From contig NZ_OY970459.1 in assembly GCF_963853665.1 (NCBI RefSeq), positions 124,001 through 188,000 on the forward strand: a stretch of DNA of 64,000 nucleotides, read 5' to 3'. A program made the translations under genes and the position numbers. Below are positions 11,042-20,740 of this stretch, piece after piece. Position 1 is the stretch's first letter; each line of letters opens with the position of its first letter. This stretch comes from Mycobacterium decipiens. Lineage in GTDB: Bacteria > Actinomycetota > Actinomycetes > Mycobacteriales > Mycobacteriaceae. The notes under the pieces are model-generated. The model was not told where the DNA came from, searched no databases, and saw nothing but the letters and a program-made list of their open reading frames with translations.

Positions 11042-11816
11042 GGCTTTCCTCAATGTGGATAACCACCGCGGTGACGTTGTCCGGCCCGCCGGCATCATTT
11101 GCGGCATTGATCAGTGCCGCGCACGCGTCGGCAGGCACCCGATGCGAATCCAGAATCTTCGCCAGAGATGACTCGTCGATGACCCCGTGCAGTCCGTCGC
11201 TGCATAGCAGGATCCGGTCACCGGCCAACAGATCCACCGCCGCAGTATCGGGTCGGGCCGGTGGCGACATCGCCACGTGTCGCGTCAGCGTGGCCCGGGC
11301 CGGGTGCTCGTCGGCGTGCTCAATATCGACTTGGTGTGCGTCGAGCAGATCCTGGATCAGGCTGTGGTCACGGGTCAGGCGCTGCAGGCGCCGCTCGCGG
11401 CACAGGTAGGCGCGGCTGTCTCCCAGATGGACGACCAAAGCGCGCGAACCCGCGACGACCACGGCCACCACCGTGGTCGAGGCCCCGGCAACGCGGGAGT
11501 CGGTGTTGCCGTAGGCGCGAAAGTGATCGCAGAACTCGGCGACCGCGCGGCCCAGCAGCTCGGGTTGGGCCGAATCGTCCGAGTCGGCCGGCTTGAGATG
11601 GCGGGCCACATATGTCGGGAGCAACTCAACCACCAAGTGAGCGGCCAGCGCGCCGTCGGTGCTGCCGGCCACCCCATCGGCAACCATGAATAGCGCCTGG
11701 TCGGCGTCCGCTCCCCAGCAATCTTGGTTGCTGGATCGTTGCCGCCCGATGTCGCTAAGCCCGGCGAAGTGGACCGATCCACCCAGCGTCGTACCCATGT
11801 CGGCCATACCTCGCAT
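11031..11816 (-). CDS. PP2C-family serine/threonine protein phosphatase
   Basis: Protein of 261 aa containing only the PP2C catalytic domain. Motifs in order: GRQRSSNQD (metal Asp), MVADGVAG (metal Asp, normally DGMGG), ASTTVV, VVHLGDSRAYL, LTRDHSLIQDL, LLCSDGLHGV and GGPDNVTAVVI. It lacks the transmembrane and extracellular parts of PstP, so it is a soluble enzyme removing phosphate from Ser/Thr proteins. An alternative start, ATG at 11807, would remove only the first few residues. It is upstream of and overlaps the KstD-like gene, and no kinase gene lies nearby. Confidence 0.93.
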   Translation of the reverse strand: MRGMADMGTTLGGSVHFAGLSDIGRQRSSNQDCWGADADQALFMVADGVAGSTDGALAAHLVVELLPTYVARHLKPADSDDSAQPELLGRAVAEFCDHFRAYGNTDSRVAGASTTVVAVVVAGSRALVVHLGDSRAYLCRERRLQRLTRDHSLIQDLLDAHQVDIEHADEHPARATLTRHVAMSPPARPDTAAVDLLAGDRILLCSDGLHGVIDESSLAKILDSHRVPADACAALINAANDAGGPDNVTAVVIHIEESHGA

Positions 11817-11856
11817 CAGTATCGCGGCGAGGCCCTTTGGTCAAGGCGTGGGTTGG

Positions 11857-13242
11857 TCAGCACTCGACGATGTTGACGGCGACGTTGATGGCGAGCCCTC
11901 CGGCGGAGGTCTCCTTGTACTTGGTGTGCATGTCCGCACCGGTGGCGCGCATCGTGTCGATCACCTGGTCGAGGGTGACGCGATGGAAGCCGTCGCCACG
12001 CAGTGCCATCCGCGCGGCGTTGATGGCTTTGCCGGCCGAGATCGCGTTGCGTTCGATGCAGGGGATCTGCACCAGCCCGGCGATGGGGTCGCAGGTCAGG
12101 CCGAGGCTGTGTTCCATGGCGATCTCGGCGGCGTTCTCCACTTGCCGCGGTGTGCCGCCGAGGATCTCAGCCAATCCGGCAGCGGCCATGGCGGCCGCGG
12201 AGCCAACTTCCCCCTGACAGCCGACCTCGGCTCCGGAGATCGACGCCCGTTCCTTGAACAACGATCCGATGGCCCCCGCGGTGAGCAGGAATCGCGCGGT
12301 TACATCGTCGGGGTCAGCGGCCCCAGCCGGCGTGTAGCGCGCGGCGTAGTGCAGGACGGCGGGCACGATGCCGGCGGCGCCGTTGGTCGGGGCGGTGACG
12401 ACTCGCCCGCCCGAGGCGTTCTCCTCGTTGACCGCCAGCGCTACCAGGTTGACCCAATCCTCAGCGAATTCCGGCTTGCGAGTGGGGTCTTCGGAGCTCA
12501 AACGCTCGTACCACACCTTCGCTCGGCGGCGTACCTGGAGGGTGCCAGGAAGCAACCCGTCGCGAGCGATACTGCGCTGTTCGCACTCGACCATGACGTC
12601 GCGCAGGTGCAGCAGCCCGGTGCGTACCTCGTTCTCCGTGCGGCAACATGATTCGTTGCGCAACGCCACTTCGCTGATCGACATGTCGAGCCGGTCGCAG
12701 ACATCGAGCAGTTCCTGAGCCGAGGCGTAGGGAAGCGCAACCGAGCACGAATGTTGGCCGCTGCTGCGGCTGGTCTGTTCGGTGACGACGAAACCCCCAC
12801 CCACCGAGAAGTAGGTCTCGGTGGCCAGGACGCGGCCGTGGGAGTCGATGGCAGTGATTGTCATCCCGTTGGGATGTGTGGGCAGGACAACATCGGGATG
12901 CAGGTCAATACCACTCTCGGTCAGCGGCACCGAAACGATACCGCCGATTCGTGTTCGGCCGGACGCCGCGATCTCGGCGAGGCGGCGCTCCTTGTGATCG
13001 GTGGTAATCGTTTCCGGCTCACAGCCCTCCAACCCCAGCAATATCGCGGACATGGTGCCGTGGCCGGCGCCGGTGGCCGCGAGTGAGCCGAACAGATCCA
13101 CTCGCACCGCCTCGAGGGCATGCAGGTGACCGCCACGGCGCAGCGCCACCACGAACTGGTTCGCCGCGCGCATCGGGCCCACGGTGTGGGAGCTGGACGG
13201 GCCGATGCCGATGGAGAACAGGTCGAAAACGCTGATGGTCAT
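11857..13242 (-). CDS. sdaA: L-serine dehydratase (L-serine ammonia-lyase), iron-sulfur type
   Basis: Protein of 461 aa, single-chain beta-alpha type, orthologous to Mtb Rv0069c. It turns L-serine into pyruvate and ammonia using a [4Fe-4S] cluster. Diagnostic segments: [20 protein letters not shown] at the N-terminus, [14 protein letters not shown], and the cluster region [19 protein letters not shown]. Its ATG (13240-13242) overlaps the glyA2 stop, so it is translationally coupled. With glyA2 and the upstream riboswitch it forms a glycine disposal route: glycine to serine to pyruvate. Confidence 0.97.
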   Translation of the reverse strand: MTISVFDLFSIGIGPSSSHTVGPMRAANQFVVALRRGGHLHALEAVRVDLFGSLAATGAGHGTMSAILLGLEGCEPETITTDHKERRLAEIAASGRTRIGGIVSVPLTESGIDLHPDVVLPTHPNGMTITAIDSHGRVLATETYFSVGGGFVVTEQTSRSSGQHSCSVALPYASAQELLDVCDRLDMSISEVALRNESCCRTENEVRTGLLHLRDVMVECEQRSIARDGLLPGTLQVRRRAKVWYERLSSEDPTRKPEFAEDWVNLVALAVNEENASGGRVVTAPTNGAAGIVPAVLHYAARYTPAGAADPDDVTARFLLTAGAIGSLFKERASISGAEVGCQGEVGSAAAMAAAGLAEILGGTPRQVENAAEIAMEHSLGLTCDPIAGLVQIPCIERNAISAGKAINAARMALRGDGFHRVTLDQVIDTMRATGADMHTKYKETSAGGLAINVAVNIVEC

Positions 13243-14516
13243 GCCCGGTGCAGTTCCGGGTAGAGCGGATAGCGCGCGGCCAGCCGCTGGACCTGGGCGC
13301 GGAGCGGACTCAGCTGGTCGTCGGCGGTGGCCGTCAGCGCCGCCGCGATGACGTCCGCCACAGCGCGGAAGTCGTTGAGGGAGAAGCCGCGTGCGGCCAG
13401 CGCCGGGGTGCCGATCCGCAGTCCGGACGTGACCATCGGGGGGCGCGGGTCGAAGGGCACGGCGTTGCGGTTGACGGTGATGTCCACCGCGGCCAACCGG
13501 TCTTCGGCTTGCTGGCCGTCGAGTTCGGCGTCGCGCAGGTCGACCAGGACGAGGTGCACGTCGGTGCCGCCGGTCAGCACGGTGATGCCCTGTTCGGCGA
13601 CGTCCGGCTGGGTCAACCGGTCGGCAAGGATGCGCGCGCCGTCCAGGCAACGTTGTTGCCGTTGCGCGAAATCAGGCTGCGCGGCCATCTTGAACGCGGT
13701 GGCCTTGGCGGCGATGACATGTTCGAGTGGCCCGCCCTGCTGCCCGGGGAAGACCGCGGAGTTGATCTTCTTGGCGATGGCGGCGTCGTTGCACAAGATG
13801 ATGCCGCCGCGGGGGCCGCCGAGTGTCTTGTGGGTGGTGGAGGTGACGACGTGGGCGTGCGGCACCGGACTGGGGTGCAGGCCGGTGGCGACCAGGCCGG
13901 CGAAGTGTGCCATGTCAACCATCAGCACGGCGTCGATTTCGTCGGCGATGTCTCGGAACCGGGCGAAGTCCAGGTGGCGGGGATACGCCGACCAGCCGGC
14001 AATGATCATTTTGGGCCGCTGTTCGCGCGCCACCTCGGCAACCGCATCCATGTCGACGAGGTAGTCCTGTTTGGACACTTCGTAGGCGGCGACGTTGTAG
14101 AGCTTGCCGGAGAAGTTGATGCGCATCCCGTGGGTCAGGTGACCGCCATGAGCCAGCGACAGCCCCAGGATGGTGTCGCCCGGGTTCAGCAGGGCGTGCA
14201 TGGTGGCGGCGTTGGCGGTGGCACCCGAATGTGGTTGCACGTTGGCGTATTCGGCGTCGAACAGGGCTTTGACCCGGTCGATGGCTAGCTGCTCGACACC
14301 GTCGATGTATTCGCAGCCGCCGTAGTAGCGCCGGCCCGGGTACCCCTCGGCGTACTTGTTGGTCAGGACCGAACCCTGAGCTTGCATCACCGCCAGCGGC
14401 GCGTAGTTCTCCGAGGCGATCATCTCCAGGCCGGTTTCCTGGCGGCGTAGCTCGCTGTCGATCAGGGCTGCGATGTCGGGGTCGAACGTGGCCAGGGATT
14501 CGTTGAGGGTGTTCAT
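13239..14516 (-). CDS. glyA2: Serine hydroxymethyltransferase
   Basis: Protein of 425 aa, orthologous to Mtb GlyA2 (Rv0070c). This PLP enzyme interconverts glycine plus 5,10-methylene-THF and serine plus THF. Motifs: [28 protein letters not shown], the PLP lysine in [14 protein letters not shown], and [16 protein letters not shown] 14516 gives the family's usual N-terminus. A 5' leader of about 400 nt containing a tandem glycine riboswitch precedes it, so expression should respond to glycine. Followed by sdaA with a start/stop overlap. Confidence 0.97.
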   Translation of the reverse strand: MNTLNESLATFDPDIAALIDSELRRQETGLEMIASENYAPLAVMQAQGSVLTNKYAEGYPGRRYYGGCEYIDGVEQLAIDRVKALFDAEYANVQPHSGATANAATMHALLNPGDTILGLSLAHGGHLTHGMRINFSGKLYNVAAYEVSKQDYLVDMDAVAEVAREQRPKMIIAGWSAYPRHLDFARFRDIADEIDAVLMVDMAHFAGLVATGLHPSPVPHAHVVTSTTHKTLGGPRGGIILCNDAAIAKKINSAVFPGQQGGPLEHVIAAKATAFKMAAQPDFAQRQQRCLDGARILADRLTQPDVAEQGITVLTGGTDVHLVLVDLRDAELDGQQAEDRLAAVDITVNRNAVPFDPRPPMVTSGLRIGTPALAARGFSLNDFRAVADVIAAALTATADDQLSPLRAQVQRLAARYPLYPELHRA

Positions 14517-14723
14517 CGGCTCGGTCCGTTCTGTTCGGCGTTGGTCAACGGTGTTCCCGGAGCAATCGTCTGCCCGGCGAAATAGCCATTCCGCGTCGCA
14601 AATTTCGGCCGCGGTACGGGCAGCATGCGGGCCGCGCGAGGCCGCCAAAAAGTCGGCTGGTGTAGTTCGGACAAGGGCCAACTCCGGTCTCGGTGAGCCC
14701 GAATCGCACCGGGCTGGTTGCGC
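14517..14723 (-). promoter_or_regulatory. Riboswitch expression platform / glyA2 leader
   Basis: Gene-free leader between aptamer 2 and glyA2. On the minus strand there is a hairpin with AGCCCG and CGGGCT arms (about 14696-14716) soon after the aptamer, then a T5 run near 14647-14651, and a purine-poor region before the ATG. No convincing short upstream reading frame was seen. The mode of control, termination or translation, cannot be decided by eye. Confidence 0.5.
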
Positions 14724-14913
14724 CCTCCCCGCTCTGTCCTGAAACCTGAGAGTCTGTGGCGTCGCCTCATGGCGCCGCTCTACACCTTCGGTCAGGTCGG
14801 TCTGCGACCGTCCTTGTCTCCAGAGTTGCCTCGGCGGTGCGGTGCTTGGGCCTGAGAGATTCCCGGGGAGGAGATTGCTCCTACGGCGCCTCGACTTCGA
14901 GGTTCTCCCGCAT
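14724..14913 (-). ncRNA. Tandem glycine riboswitch (gcvT type) upstream of glyA2-sdaA
   Basis: Read on the minus strand, aptamer 1 (about 14913-14815) has the conserved GCGGGAGAAC start, GGCGCCGUAGGAGCAA, AAUCUCUCAGGCCCAAG and the closing AACUCUGGAGAC. Aptamer 2 (about 14812-14724) has GUGUAGAGC, GGCGCC, AGACUCUCAGG and GACAGAGCGGGG. These are the core elements of the two glycine-binding domains of the gcvT motif, in the standard order with a short linker. About 205 bases lie between aptamer 2 and the glyA2 ATG; this stretch can form an AGCCCG/CGGGCT hairpin and has a T5 tract further on, so it may hold the expression platform. Glycine binding would be expected to turn on the glycine to pyruvate pathway. 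Confidence 0.9.
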
Positions 14914-15074
14914 CGCGTCAGTGGCTGTTCGGTTGTGACGGGAAGCAACATACACACCACGTAGGCGTCTTGTCACCCTTGGATGTTTGCGGCGCGGGTC
15001 CACAGTTTGGTGTTTGTCCACAGATGTGGTCGGTGCCGTGGCGGGGGGACGAGGTCCGGCAATAGCATTCGAAC

Positions 15075-16442
15075 ATGAGTGCGATCACCGCGCCGGTGGA
15101 GGTGGCCGCCGCGTTCGACGCGCTGGATGCCGCGGTGGCAGCCATCGGCGAGCTGAACTTCGAGCGCCTGCGGCCGGCCGTGCGGCTGCGCGCACTGCAG
15201 CGCCTAGAAACCTCGCGCCGACGCCAGGTCGCGGTCAGCCACGACGTGATCGCCGGGCTGGAGCGGGCAGATCCCGCCGCGATCGGCGGGCCGGCCCACA
15301 AGGTGATCGCCGACTGGTTGCGGATCAGCTGTGCCGAGGCCCGCCGCCGGATCAACGACGTGACACAGCTGTCGGCGCGGGTCACCCTGAGTGGCGGGCA
15401 GCTACCCCCGCAGTTGCCCGCCACCGCCCATGCGTGGCGCGCCGGGCTGCTCGACGGCCAGCACCTGCGGGTCATCCAAACCTTCGTGCGCGAGCTATCC
15501 GAGACCACCCCGGCCGACACCGTCGCACACGCCGAACGCTTCCTAGCCCACCAAGCCACCCAACTGCGTCCGGATCAACTCGACAAACTGGCCCAGCGGT
15601 GTGCCCTGTTGATCAACCCGGACGGGACATTCGCCGACGCCGACCGCGCCCGCCAACGCGGCTTCACCTGGCACGGCCAACGATCCGACGGGATGAGCAT
15701 CGCCACGCTGATCGCCACCCCCGAACTGCGCGCCAACCTCGATGCCTGGCTGGCCCGCTTCGCCGCCCCCGGCATGTGCAACCCCGACAACCCCACCCCC
15801 TGCGCCAACGGCGAACCCACCCACGAGGCCACCCGCAGCGACACCCGCAGCCCCGCCCAACGCCAACACGACGCACTCAACGCCCTGGTCCGCGGCCAAC
15901 TCGGCGACCCCAAACTCGGTACCCACAACGGGCTGCCGGTCACCGTCATCGTCTCGACCACCCTGGCCGAGCTGACGTCGGGCGCCGGGCGCGCGGTCAC
16001 CGGCGCCGCCACCCTGCTACCCATTCCCGACCTGATCCGCATGGCCCGCCACGCCTACCACTACCTGGCCGTCTTCGACGAACACTCGGCCCGCCCACTG
16101 TATCTGGGCCGCACCCGCCGCATCGCCACCCCCGATCAACGCGTGGTCCTCTACGCCAAAGACCGCGGCTGCACCCACCCCGGCTGCGACGTCCCCGGCT
16201 ACTGGTGCGAAGTCCACCACACCGACGACTGGGCCAGCGGCGGGCTGACCAACATCGACAAACTCACCTTCGCCTGCACACCCAACCACCAACTCGCCAC
16301 AAAGGGCTGGCGCACAAGCAAACTCCCCAACGGCCAAACCGCATGGATCCCCCCACCACACCTCGACCACGGCCAACCCCGCACCAACAGCCACCACCAC
16401 CCCGAACGCCTCTTCAACAACGACGAACGAGCCGGACCCTAG
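15075..16442 (+). CDS. 13E12-family protein, DUF222 plus HNH nuclease domain
   Basis: Protein of 455 aa with the DUF222 domain (about residues 20-330) and a C-terminal HNH endonuclease-like domain: CTHPGCDVPGYWCEVHH, then DWASGGLT and CTPNHQL, which gives the zinc cysteines and HH pair. This is the repeated 13E12 / REP family of mycobacteria, present in many copies and associated in Mtb with phage-like integration sites. Function unproven. Codon use in the last third is very C-rich (ACC, CAC, CGC runs), unlike the neighbours. It stands alone, after the riboswitch promoter region and convergent with the D-aminoacylase-like gene. Confidence 0.92.
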   Translation: MSAITAPVEVAAAFDALDAAVAAIGELNFERLRPAVRLRALQRLETSRRRQVAVSHDVIAGLERADPAAIGGPAHKVIADWLRISCAEARRRINDVTQLSARVTLSGGQLPPQLPATAHAWRAGLLDGQHLRVIQTFVRELSETTPADTVAHAERFLAHQATQLRPDQLDKLAQRCALLINPDGTFADADRARQRGFTWHGQRSDGMSIATLIATPELRANLDAWLARFAAPGMCNPDNPTPCANGEPTHEATRSDTRSPAQRQHDALNALVRGQLGDPKLGTHNGLPVTVIVSTTLAELTSGAGRAVTGAATLLPIPDLIRMARHAYHYLAVFDEHSARPLYLGRTRRIATPDQRVVLYAKDRGCTHPGCDVPGYWCEVHHTDDWASGGLTNIDKLTFACTPNHQLATKGWRTSKLPNGQTAWIPPPHLDHGQPRTNSHHHPERLFNNDERAGP

Positions 16443-16449
16443 CCCGCGT

Positions 16450-18210
16450 CTAACGCGCTCCGCGCACCAGCCGGCCGGGACGGGCCCCGGTGTCGATATC
16501 GTCGCGCCGGGTCACACTTCCGCTGACGATTGTCGCGGTGTAACCGCTCGCCGCCTGCAGAATTCGGTGGCCGCCGGCCGGCAGATCGTAGGCCATCGCC
16601 GCGGGGTGCAGGGTCAGCGCGTTCATGTCGATCACGTTGATGTCGGCCTTCTTACCGGGTTCGATGGTGCCGCGGTCGGTGAGACCGAATAGGTACGCCG
16701 TGTCTCGGGATTGCTTGCGGATCACATACTCCAGCGACAACTTCTCGCCGCGGCGACGGTCACGGGTCCAGTGCGTCAGCAGAAAGGTGGGATAGGAAGC
16801 GTCACAAATCATCCCGCAATGGGCGCCGCCATCGGAGAGCCCGAGCACCCCGGCGGGGTGCAGCATCATCTCCCGGATCGCATCGTGGTTGCCGTGAGCG
16901 TAGTTGAAGAGGGGCAACATCAGCATGGCGCTCGCGTTCGCCTCGAGCATGAGGTCGTAGAGCGTCGCCAGCGGGTCTTCGCCGCGCTCTTTGGCCATCG
17001 CGGCGACGGCGCGGTCGGGGGTGGGCTCATAGTCAGGCGGATCGCCGAGTGCATACAGACGCTCCAGTGAGTGCTGCACGAAGGTGGACATGCCGTCGAA
17101 CAGCACGGTCGGGTCGATGGGCAGATCGTCCTCGGACAGGATGGCGGCCTTCACCGCGGGGTCGGCCAGGCGCTGCGCGAACTCGCCGCGGCTGCATTCG
17201 GACTTCAGCCTGCGGTAGCTGGGCCGATGGCCGAACGCATGGTGGCCTTGGAATCCGATCATCATGCCGAACGGGCGCGCTGCGATCTGCGGATGCAGCC
17301 GACTTCCCGCCGCGTGCGCGGCCGCGGAGAGGTCCAACTGCTCGCGCCAGAGATTCGGGTCCGCATCCACCTGAATAAGCGCGAACGACAACGGTCGGTC
17401 GATTTCGCTGCCCAATCGTCGCATCCAGTCCAGTTCCTTTTTCGGGCCGACGATGTCCTCGCCCGCCGCCCCCTGCGGTGCCAGCTCGAACACCGCCTGA
17501 CCGCCGGCCGCCATCGCGTGGCCAAGGCCGAACAGTTCCTCTTCGGCGGCGAACGTCCCGGGCACGGGTTCGCCGTCCATCGCGCGGTGTGCCAGCGTCC
17601 GGGACGTGGAAAACCCAAGCGCGCCGGCTTCGATCGCTTCGGTGACCAGCCGGCCCATCGCTGCGATGTCGTCGGGCGTGGCTGGCTCATTGCGCGCACC
17701 CCGCTCACCCATCGCATAAGCGCGGACGGCGCCGTGCGCGACCTGGCTGCCCACGTCGATCGCGAACTTGTGCTTGCCGATCGCGTCGAGATACTCGGGG
17801 TAGCTCTCCCAGCCCCAGGTGATGCCCTCGGTAAGGGCGGTGCCGGGGATGTCCTCGACACCCTCCATCAACCTGATCAGCCAGTCCTCCTTGCCCGGCC
17901 GTACCGGAGCAAATCCGACTCCGCAGTTGCCGGTGACCACCGTCGTAACCCCGTGACCGCTCGACGGCTCGAGCAGGCTGTCCCAGCTCGCCTGACCGTC
18001 GTAGTGGGTATGGATGTCGACGAAACCGGGGGCCACCACTTGCCCTGTCGCGTCTATGGTTTCGGCGGCCTCGCCGGGCATCGCCGGATCGTCGGCAGCG
18101 CGGCGGACGACGTCGACGATCGTGCCGTCTGTGATACCGATGTCAGCGCGATAACGTTGCGCGCCGGTGCCGTCGACGACCATGCCACCGATGATCTTCA
18201 GGTCGAACAC
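16450..18210 (-). CDS. N-acyl-D-amino-acid deacylase family amidohydrolase
   Basis: Protein of 586 aa of the amidohydrolase 3 / D-aminoacylase family, related to Mtb Rv2913c. Zinc site and family motifs: [15 protein letters not shown] near residue 60, [38 protein letters not shown] (catalytic Asp) and the C-terminal [15 protein letters not shown]. Members hydrolyse N-acyl groups from D-amino acids or open cyclic imide-type rings. The start is GTG at 18210, chosen because of an AGGAGG site six bases upstream. A perfect inverted repeat at 18275-18297 lies in the promoter region. Confidence 0.92.
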   Translation of the reverse strand: MFDLKIIGGMVVDGTGAQRYRADIGITDGTIVDVVRRAADDPAMPGEAAETIDATGQVVAPGFVDIHTHYDGQASWDSLLEPSSGHGVTTVVTGNCGVGFAPVRPGKEDWLIRLMEGVEDIPGTALTEGITWGWESYPEYLDAIGKHKFAIDVGSQVAHGAVRAYAMGERGARNEPATPDDIAAMGRLVTEAIEAGALGFSTSRTLAHRAMDGEPVPGTFAAEEELFGLGHAMAAGGQAVFELAPQGAAGEDIVGPKKELDWMRRLGSEIDRPLSFALIQVDADPNLWREQLDLSAAAHAAGSRLHPQIAARPFGMMIGFQGHHAFGHRPSYRRLKSECSRGEFAQRLADPAVKAAILSEDDLPIDPTVLFDGMSTFVQHSLERLYALGDPPDYEPTPDRAVAAMAKERGEDPLATLYDLMLEANASAMLMLPLFNYAHGNHDAIREMMLHPAGVLGLSDGGAHCGMICDASYPTFLLTHWTRDRRRGEKLSLEYVIRKQSRDTAYLFGLTDRGTIEPGKKADINVIDMNALTLHPAAMAYDLPAGGHRILQAASGYTATIVSGSVTRRDDIDTGARPGRLVRGAR

Positions 18211-18274
18211 GAGTCCTCCTCATCGCCACGGGCTGCTGACGCGAGACGTGCGGCACACCGGATTTGGACAGTTA

Positions 18275-18297
18275 TTACGCTACGACCAGTAGCGTAA
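18275..18297. promoter_or_regulatory. Perfect 9-bp-arm inverted repeat (candidate operator)
   Basis: TTACGCTAC, five bases (GACCA), then GTAGCGTAA. It is 65 bases upstream of the D-aminoacylase-like gene (start 18210) and 126 bases beyond the stop of the PNPOx-like gene. Its size and symmetry suit a TetR- or GntR-type repressor. No regulator gene is adjacent. Confidence 0.7.
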
Positions 18298-18422
18298 CTG
18301 CTGCCGCCGTTCGTTGGCGATAGGTCGATTCAATGAATTCTTCCCTCGAGCCGTTGATAAGTCCGCGGGGCGGGCTGGGATGACTAGTTCTCCAATTGGT
18401 TTGCGGGCCAAGTCACAGGCAG

Positions 18423-18830
18423 CTATTTCCCGAACCGGAAGCGGCGACCGGTAATCGAGGTCGGCCGAACGCACACATAGTGCGGCTTGTGCGTCGCAAC
18501 CCACGGCAGCAGCCCGGCGTGCTCGGCCTCGGCGATCTCCTCGTCGCTACGAAGTGTGCGACTGGTGCCCTCCACGATGACACTCCAGCCCCCAGCGGCA
18601 TCGTGGTCATCCGCCTCGAAAAGAACCTGGTTATTGATAGCGGCGCTGACCAGTTTGGTGCCCTCCGCGGTCCGGAACAGCACGTTGCGGTTCTGGACGA
18701 CAAAGTTCACCGGAAAGATTTGAGGTCGGCCATCGACACTGGTAACCAATCGGCCCAGCGGCACGCTCGACAACAGTTCCCAACTTTCGCTGGCCGACAG
18801 GATGGTCACGGCTTCGTCGTGGGTGGACAT
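18423..18830 (-). CDS. PNPOx-like split-barrel flavin/F420-binding protein
   Basis: Protein of 135 aa of the pyridoxamine 5'-phosphate oxidase-like superfamily. Seen: LLSSVPLGRLVTSVDGRPQIFPVNFVV, the split-barrel core, and SVIVEGTSRTLRSDEEI. Short members of this type in mycobacteria bind FMN or F420; the exact reaction is not evident. ATG at 18830. It is not obviously in an operon: the deacylase gene lies 212 bases downstream on the same strand, beyond the palindrome. Confidence 0.85.
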   Translation of the reverse strand: MSTHDEAVTILSASESWELLSSVPLGRLVTSVDGRPQIFPVNFVVQNRNVLFRTAEGTKLVSAAINNQVLFEADDHDAAGGWSVIVEGTSRTLRSDEEIAEAEHAGLLPWVATHKPHYVCVRPTSITGRRFRFGK

Positions 18831-19039
18831 CGGCGCCTACCGGACTCGAGGCGATTGGGCGGTCATCAGCAAGACTTTCCACGTATACGTCACCACAGCA
18901 GCTTATTGGAGGGAAGGTCCGCGCTGGGCACCACGTTTGCCGGATTGGTCGATGTGCCCGGCTCGCCGATCAACGATGTCGGTGGATGACAAACGCGAAG
19001 ACCCGCCCCGCAAGTGCGTGACGTTGGTAGCGTCTGGGA

Positions 19040-19432
19040 ATGCGCTTCGCGGCCCTGCGCGACATGCAATGCAGAAGGCGCCGCCTCGCCATCACGATTA
19101 TCAGCACCGGACTGATCTTTGGAATGACGCTTGTGTGGACCGGACTTGCGAACGGCTTCCGGGTGGAGGCCCGACACACGGTCGATTCCATGGGGGTCGA
19201 CGCATTCGTAGTGAAATCCGGCGCGCCCGGTGTTGTTGCTTCGGCTCCACTGGCCACCGCGGCATCGACAACAAGGGACCTGCTGCGCCCATTGAAGGTC
19301 ACCGTGGACGCCATCACGATCGTGGCGGTGCTGCTGTGGATCGTTGCGTTGGTGATCGCTCTGCTGGCCAGCGTCGCTGGATTGAGGCGCGCGGTGGCGA
19401 TCGATCCCGCGCTCGCATTCGGAGGTCCATGA
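19040..19432 (+). pseudogene. Internally deleted remnant of an FtsX-type ABC permease (Rv0072-like)
   Basis: Open frame of 130 aa. Residues 1-61 match the start of the Mtb Rv0072 ABC permease as I remember it (MRFAALRDMQCRRRRLAITI through VDAFVVKSGA), including the first membrane helix. Residues about 65-110 correspond to a segment near the protein's middle (LLRPLKVTVDAITIVAVLLWIVA), and residues 105-130 to its extreme C-terminus (LLASVAGLRRAVAIDPALAFGGP). Rv0072 is about 349 aa, so some 220 residues were lost, apparently by at least two in-frame deletions. The ATP-binding partner Rv0073 is also missing. Residual translation could still support coupling to the next gene, whose GGAGG site lies inside this frame. 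Confidence 0.85.
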
Positions 19433-19435
19433 GCA

Positions 19436-20740
19436 ATGGGCGAGCTGAGCGTCGGCCGGGCTTCGCCACGCCCCGATCCCGGCCGCGGTCCTAGCGAGCC
19501 GACAGGACCGGGAGAACGGATCGGGATTCTCGCCCAACTTGTCTTCGACGGGTACCGGTTTCACCGTCGACCCGTGCTGGTCGTGGTCGAGGGCGGTCGG
19601 ATCAGCGCGGTCGATTTTTCCGGCGCAGGCGGCCCGGATATGACACTGGTTGATCTGGGCGAATCGACGTTGCTGCCGGGCCTGGTGGATGCGCATGCAC
19701 ATTTGTGTTGGGACCCCAACGGTACGCCCGAGGATCTGGCCAGCGACCCCTACCCGGTGTTGGTGGAGCGGGCGCGACGACACGCCGCGGCCGCGTTGCG
19801 TTCGGGGATCACCACGATTCGCGACCTCGGTGACCGCGACTTTGCGACCTTGTCGCTGCGGGACGAATATCGGCAAGGAACGACGGTGGGCCCGGAACTG
19901 GTGGTTTCCGGGCCGCCATTGACCCGCAGCGGCGGGCATTGCTGGTTCCTCGGCGGTGCGGCCGACAACGCTGCGGCGCTGGTTGATGCGGTGCAGGAGC
20001 GGGCCGCACGGGGAGTGGATTGGATCAAGGTGATGGCCACGGGCGGATTCGTCACCGCCGCATCCGATCCGTCGCAGCCGCAGTACAGCGGTGATCAACT
20101 GGCCGCGGTGGTGGCGGCCGCCAGTCGGGTGGGTTTACCGGTGACCGCGCACGCCCATGCCACCGCAGGGATCGCCGCGGCGGTCGCCGCGGGTGTGGAC
20201 GGGATCGAACATTGCACGTTCCTCAGCGGAAGCGGCGTCGCGGCCAGCCCGGATGTCGTGGAAGCGATTGTTGCGCAAGGTGTGTGGTGCGGTCTCACGA
20301 TTCCCCGCGTGCACCCAGGGATGCCGGAGAACATCGTGGCAGTCGTGCAGGAGGTGCGGGCAATCATCCGCCTGCTCATTGATTCCGGTGCGCGCATCGC
20401 CCTGTCCACCGATGCTGGGGTCGGCCCCGAAAAACCCCACAATGTGCTCCCCCACGATCTGGCGGATCTGTCCCGCCACGGTTTCACCAGCACAGAGGTG
20501 CTGAACGGCGCCACCGCCGCCGCCGCGGCCAGCTGCGGCCTGGGCCATCGCAAGGGACGTATCGCGCCGGGTTACGACGCTGATCTGCTCGGTGTCGCCG
20601 CCGGTGTGGACCAGGACCTCGCCGGACTGGACGATGTCAAGGCCGTCTGGCGCGCCGGAACTCCAGTGCCGCTCCAAACGTCCGCTGGCGGTGTCCGCCA
20701 ACGGGGGGCATCCCCAGACGAGAGGACACAGACTACTTAA
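19436..20740 (+). CDS. Metal-dependent amidohydrolase (Rv0074-like)
   Basis: Protein of 434 aa of the imidazolonepropionase-like/prolidase-like amidohydrolases. Motifs: LLPGLVDAHAHL (HxH metal ligands), VDWIKVMATGG (carbamylated Lys position), VTAHAHA, GIEHC and LSTDAGVG (catalytic Asp). The C-terminal 20 or so residues (after GTPVPL) are rich in Gly, Arg and Thr and look non-family. ATG 19436 has GGAGG eight bases upstream, but the first 30 residues are also atypical and a later start is possible. It is directly followed by the aminotransferase (TAA then ATG). Substrate unknown. Confidence 0.88.
   Translation: MGELSVGRASPRPDPGRGPSEPTGPGERIGILAQLVFDGYRFHRRPVLVVVEGGRISAVDFSGAGGPDMTLVDLGESTLLPGLVDAHAHLCWDPNGTPEDLASDPYPVLVERARRHAAAALRSGITTIRDLGDRDFATLSLRDEYRQGTTVGPELVVSGPPLTRSGGHCWFLGGAADNAAALVDAVQERAARGVDWIKVMATGGFVTAASDPSQPQYSGDQLAAVVAAASRVGLPVTAHAHATAGIAAAVAAGVDGIEHCTFLSGSGVAASPDVVEAIVAQGVWCGLTIPRVHPGMPENIVAVVQEVRAIIRLLIDSGARIALSTDAGVGPEKPHNVLPHDLADLSRHGFTSTEVLNGATAAAAASCGLGHRKGRIAPGYDADLLGVAAGVDQDLAGLDDVKAVWRAGTPVPLQTSAGGVRQRGASPDERTQTT

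Noticed and set aside
14560..14720. Short upstream reading frames in the glyA2 leader
   Set aside because: No ribosome site or conserved start; the region is better explained as riboswitch expression platform.
15075..16442. DUF222-HNH gene as an intact mobile element
   Set aside because: No terminal inverted repeats, target duplication or integrase visible around it; kept only as a gene of a repeated family.
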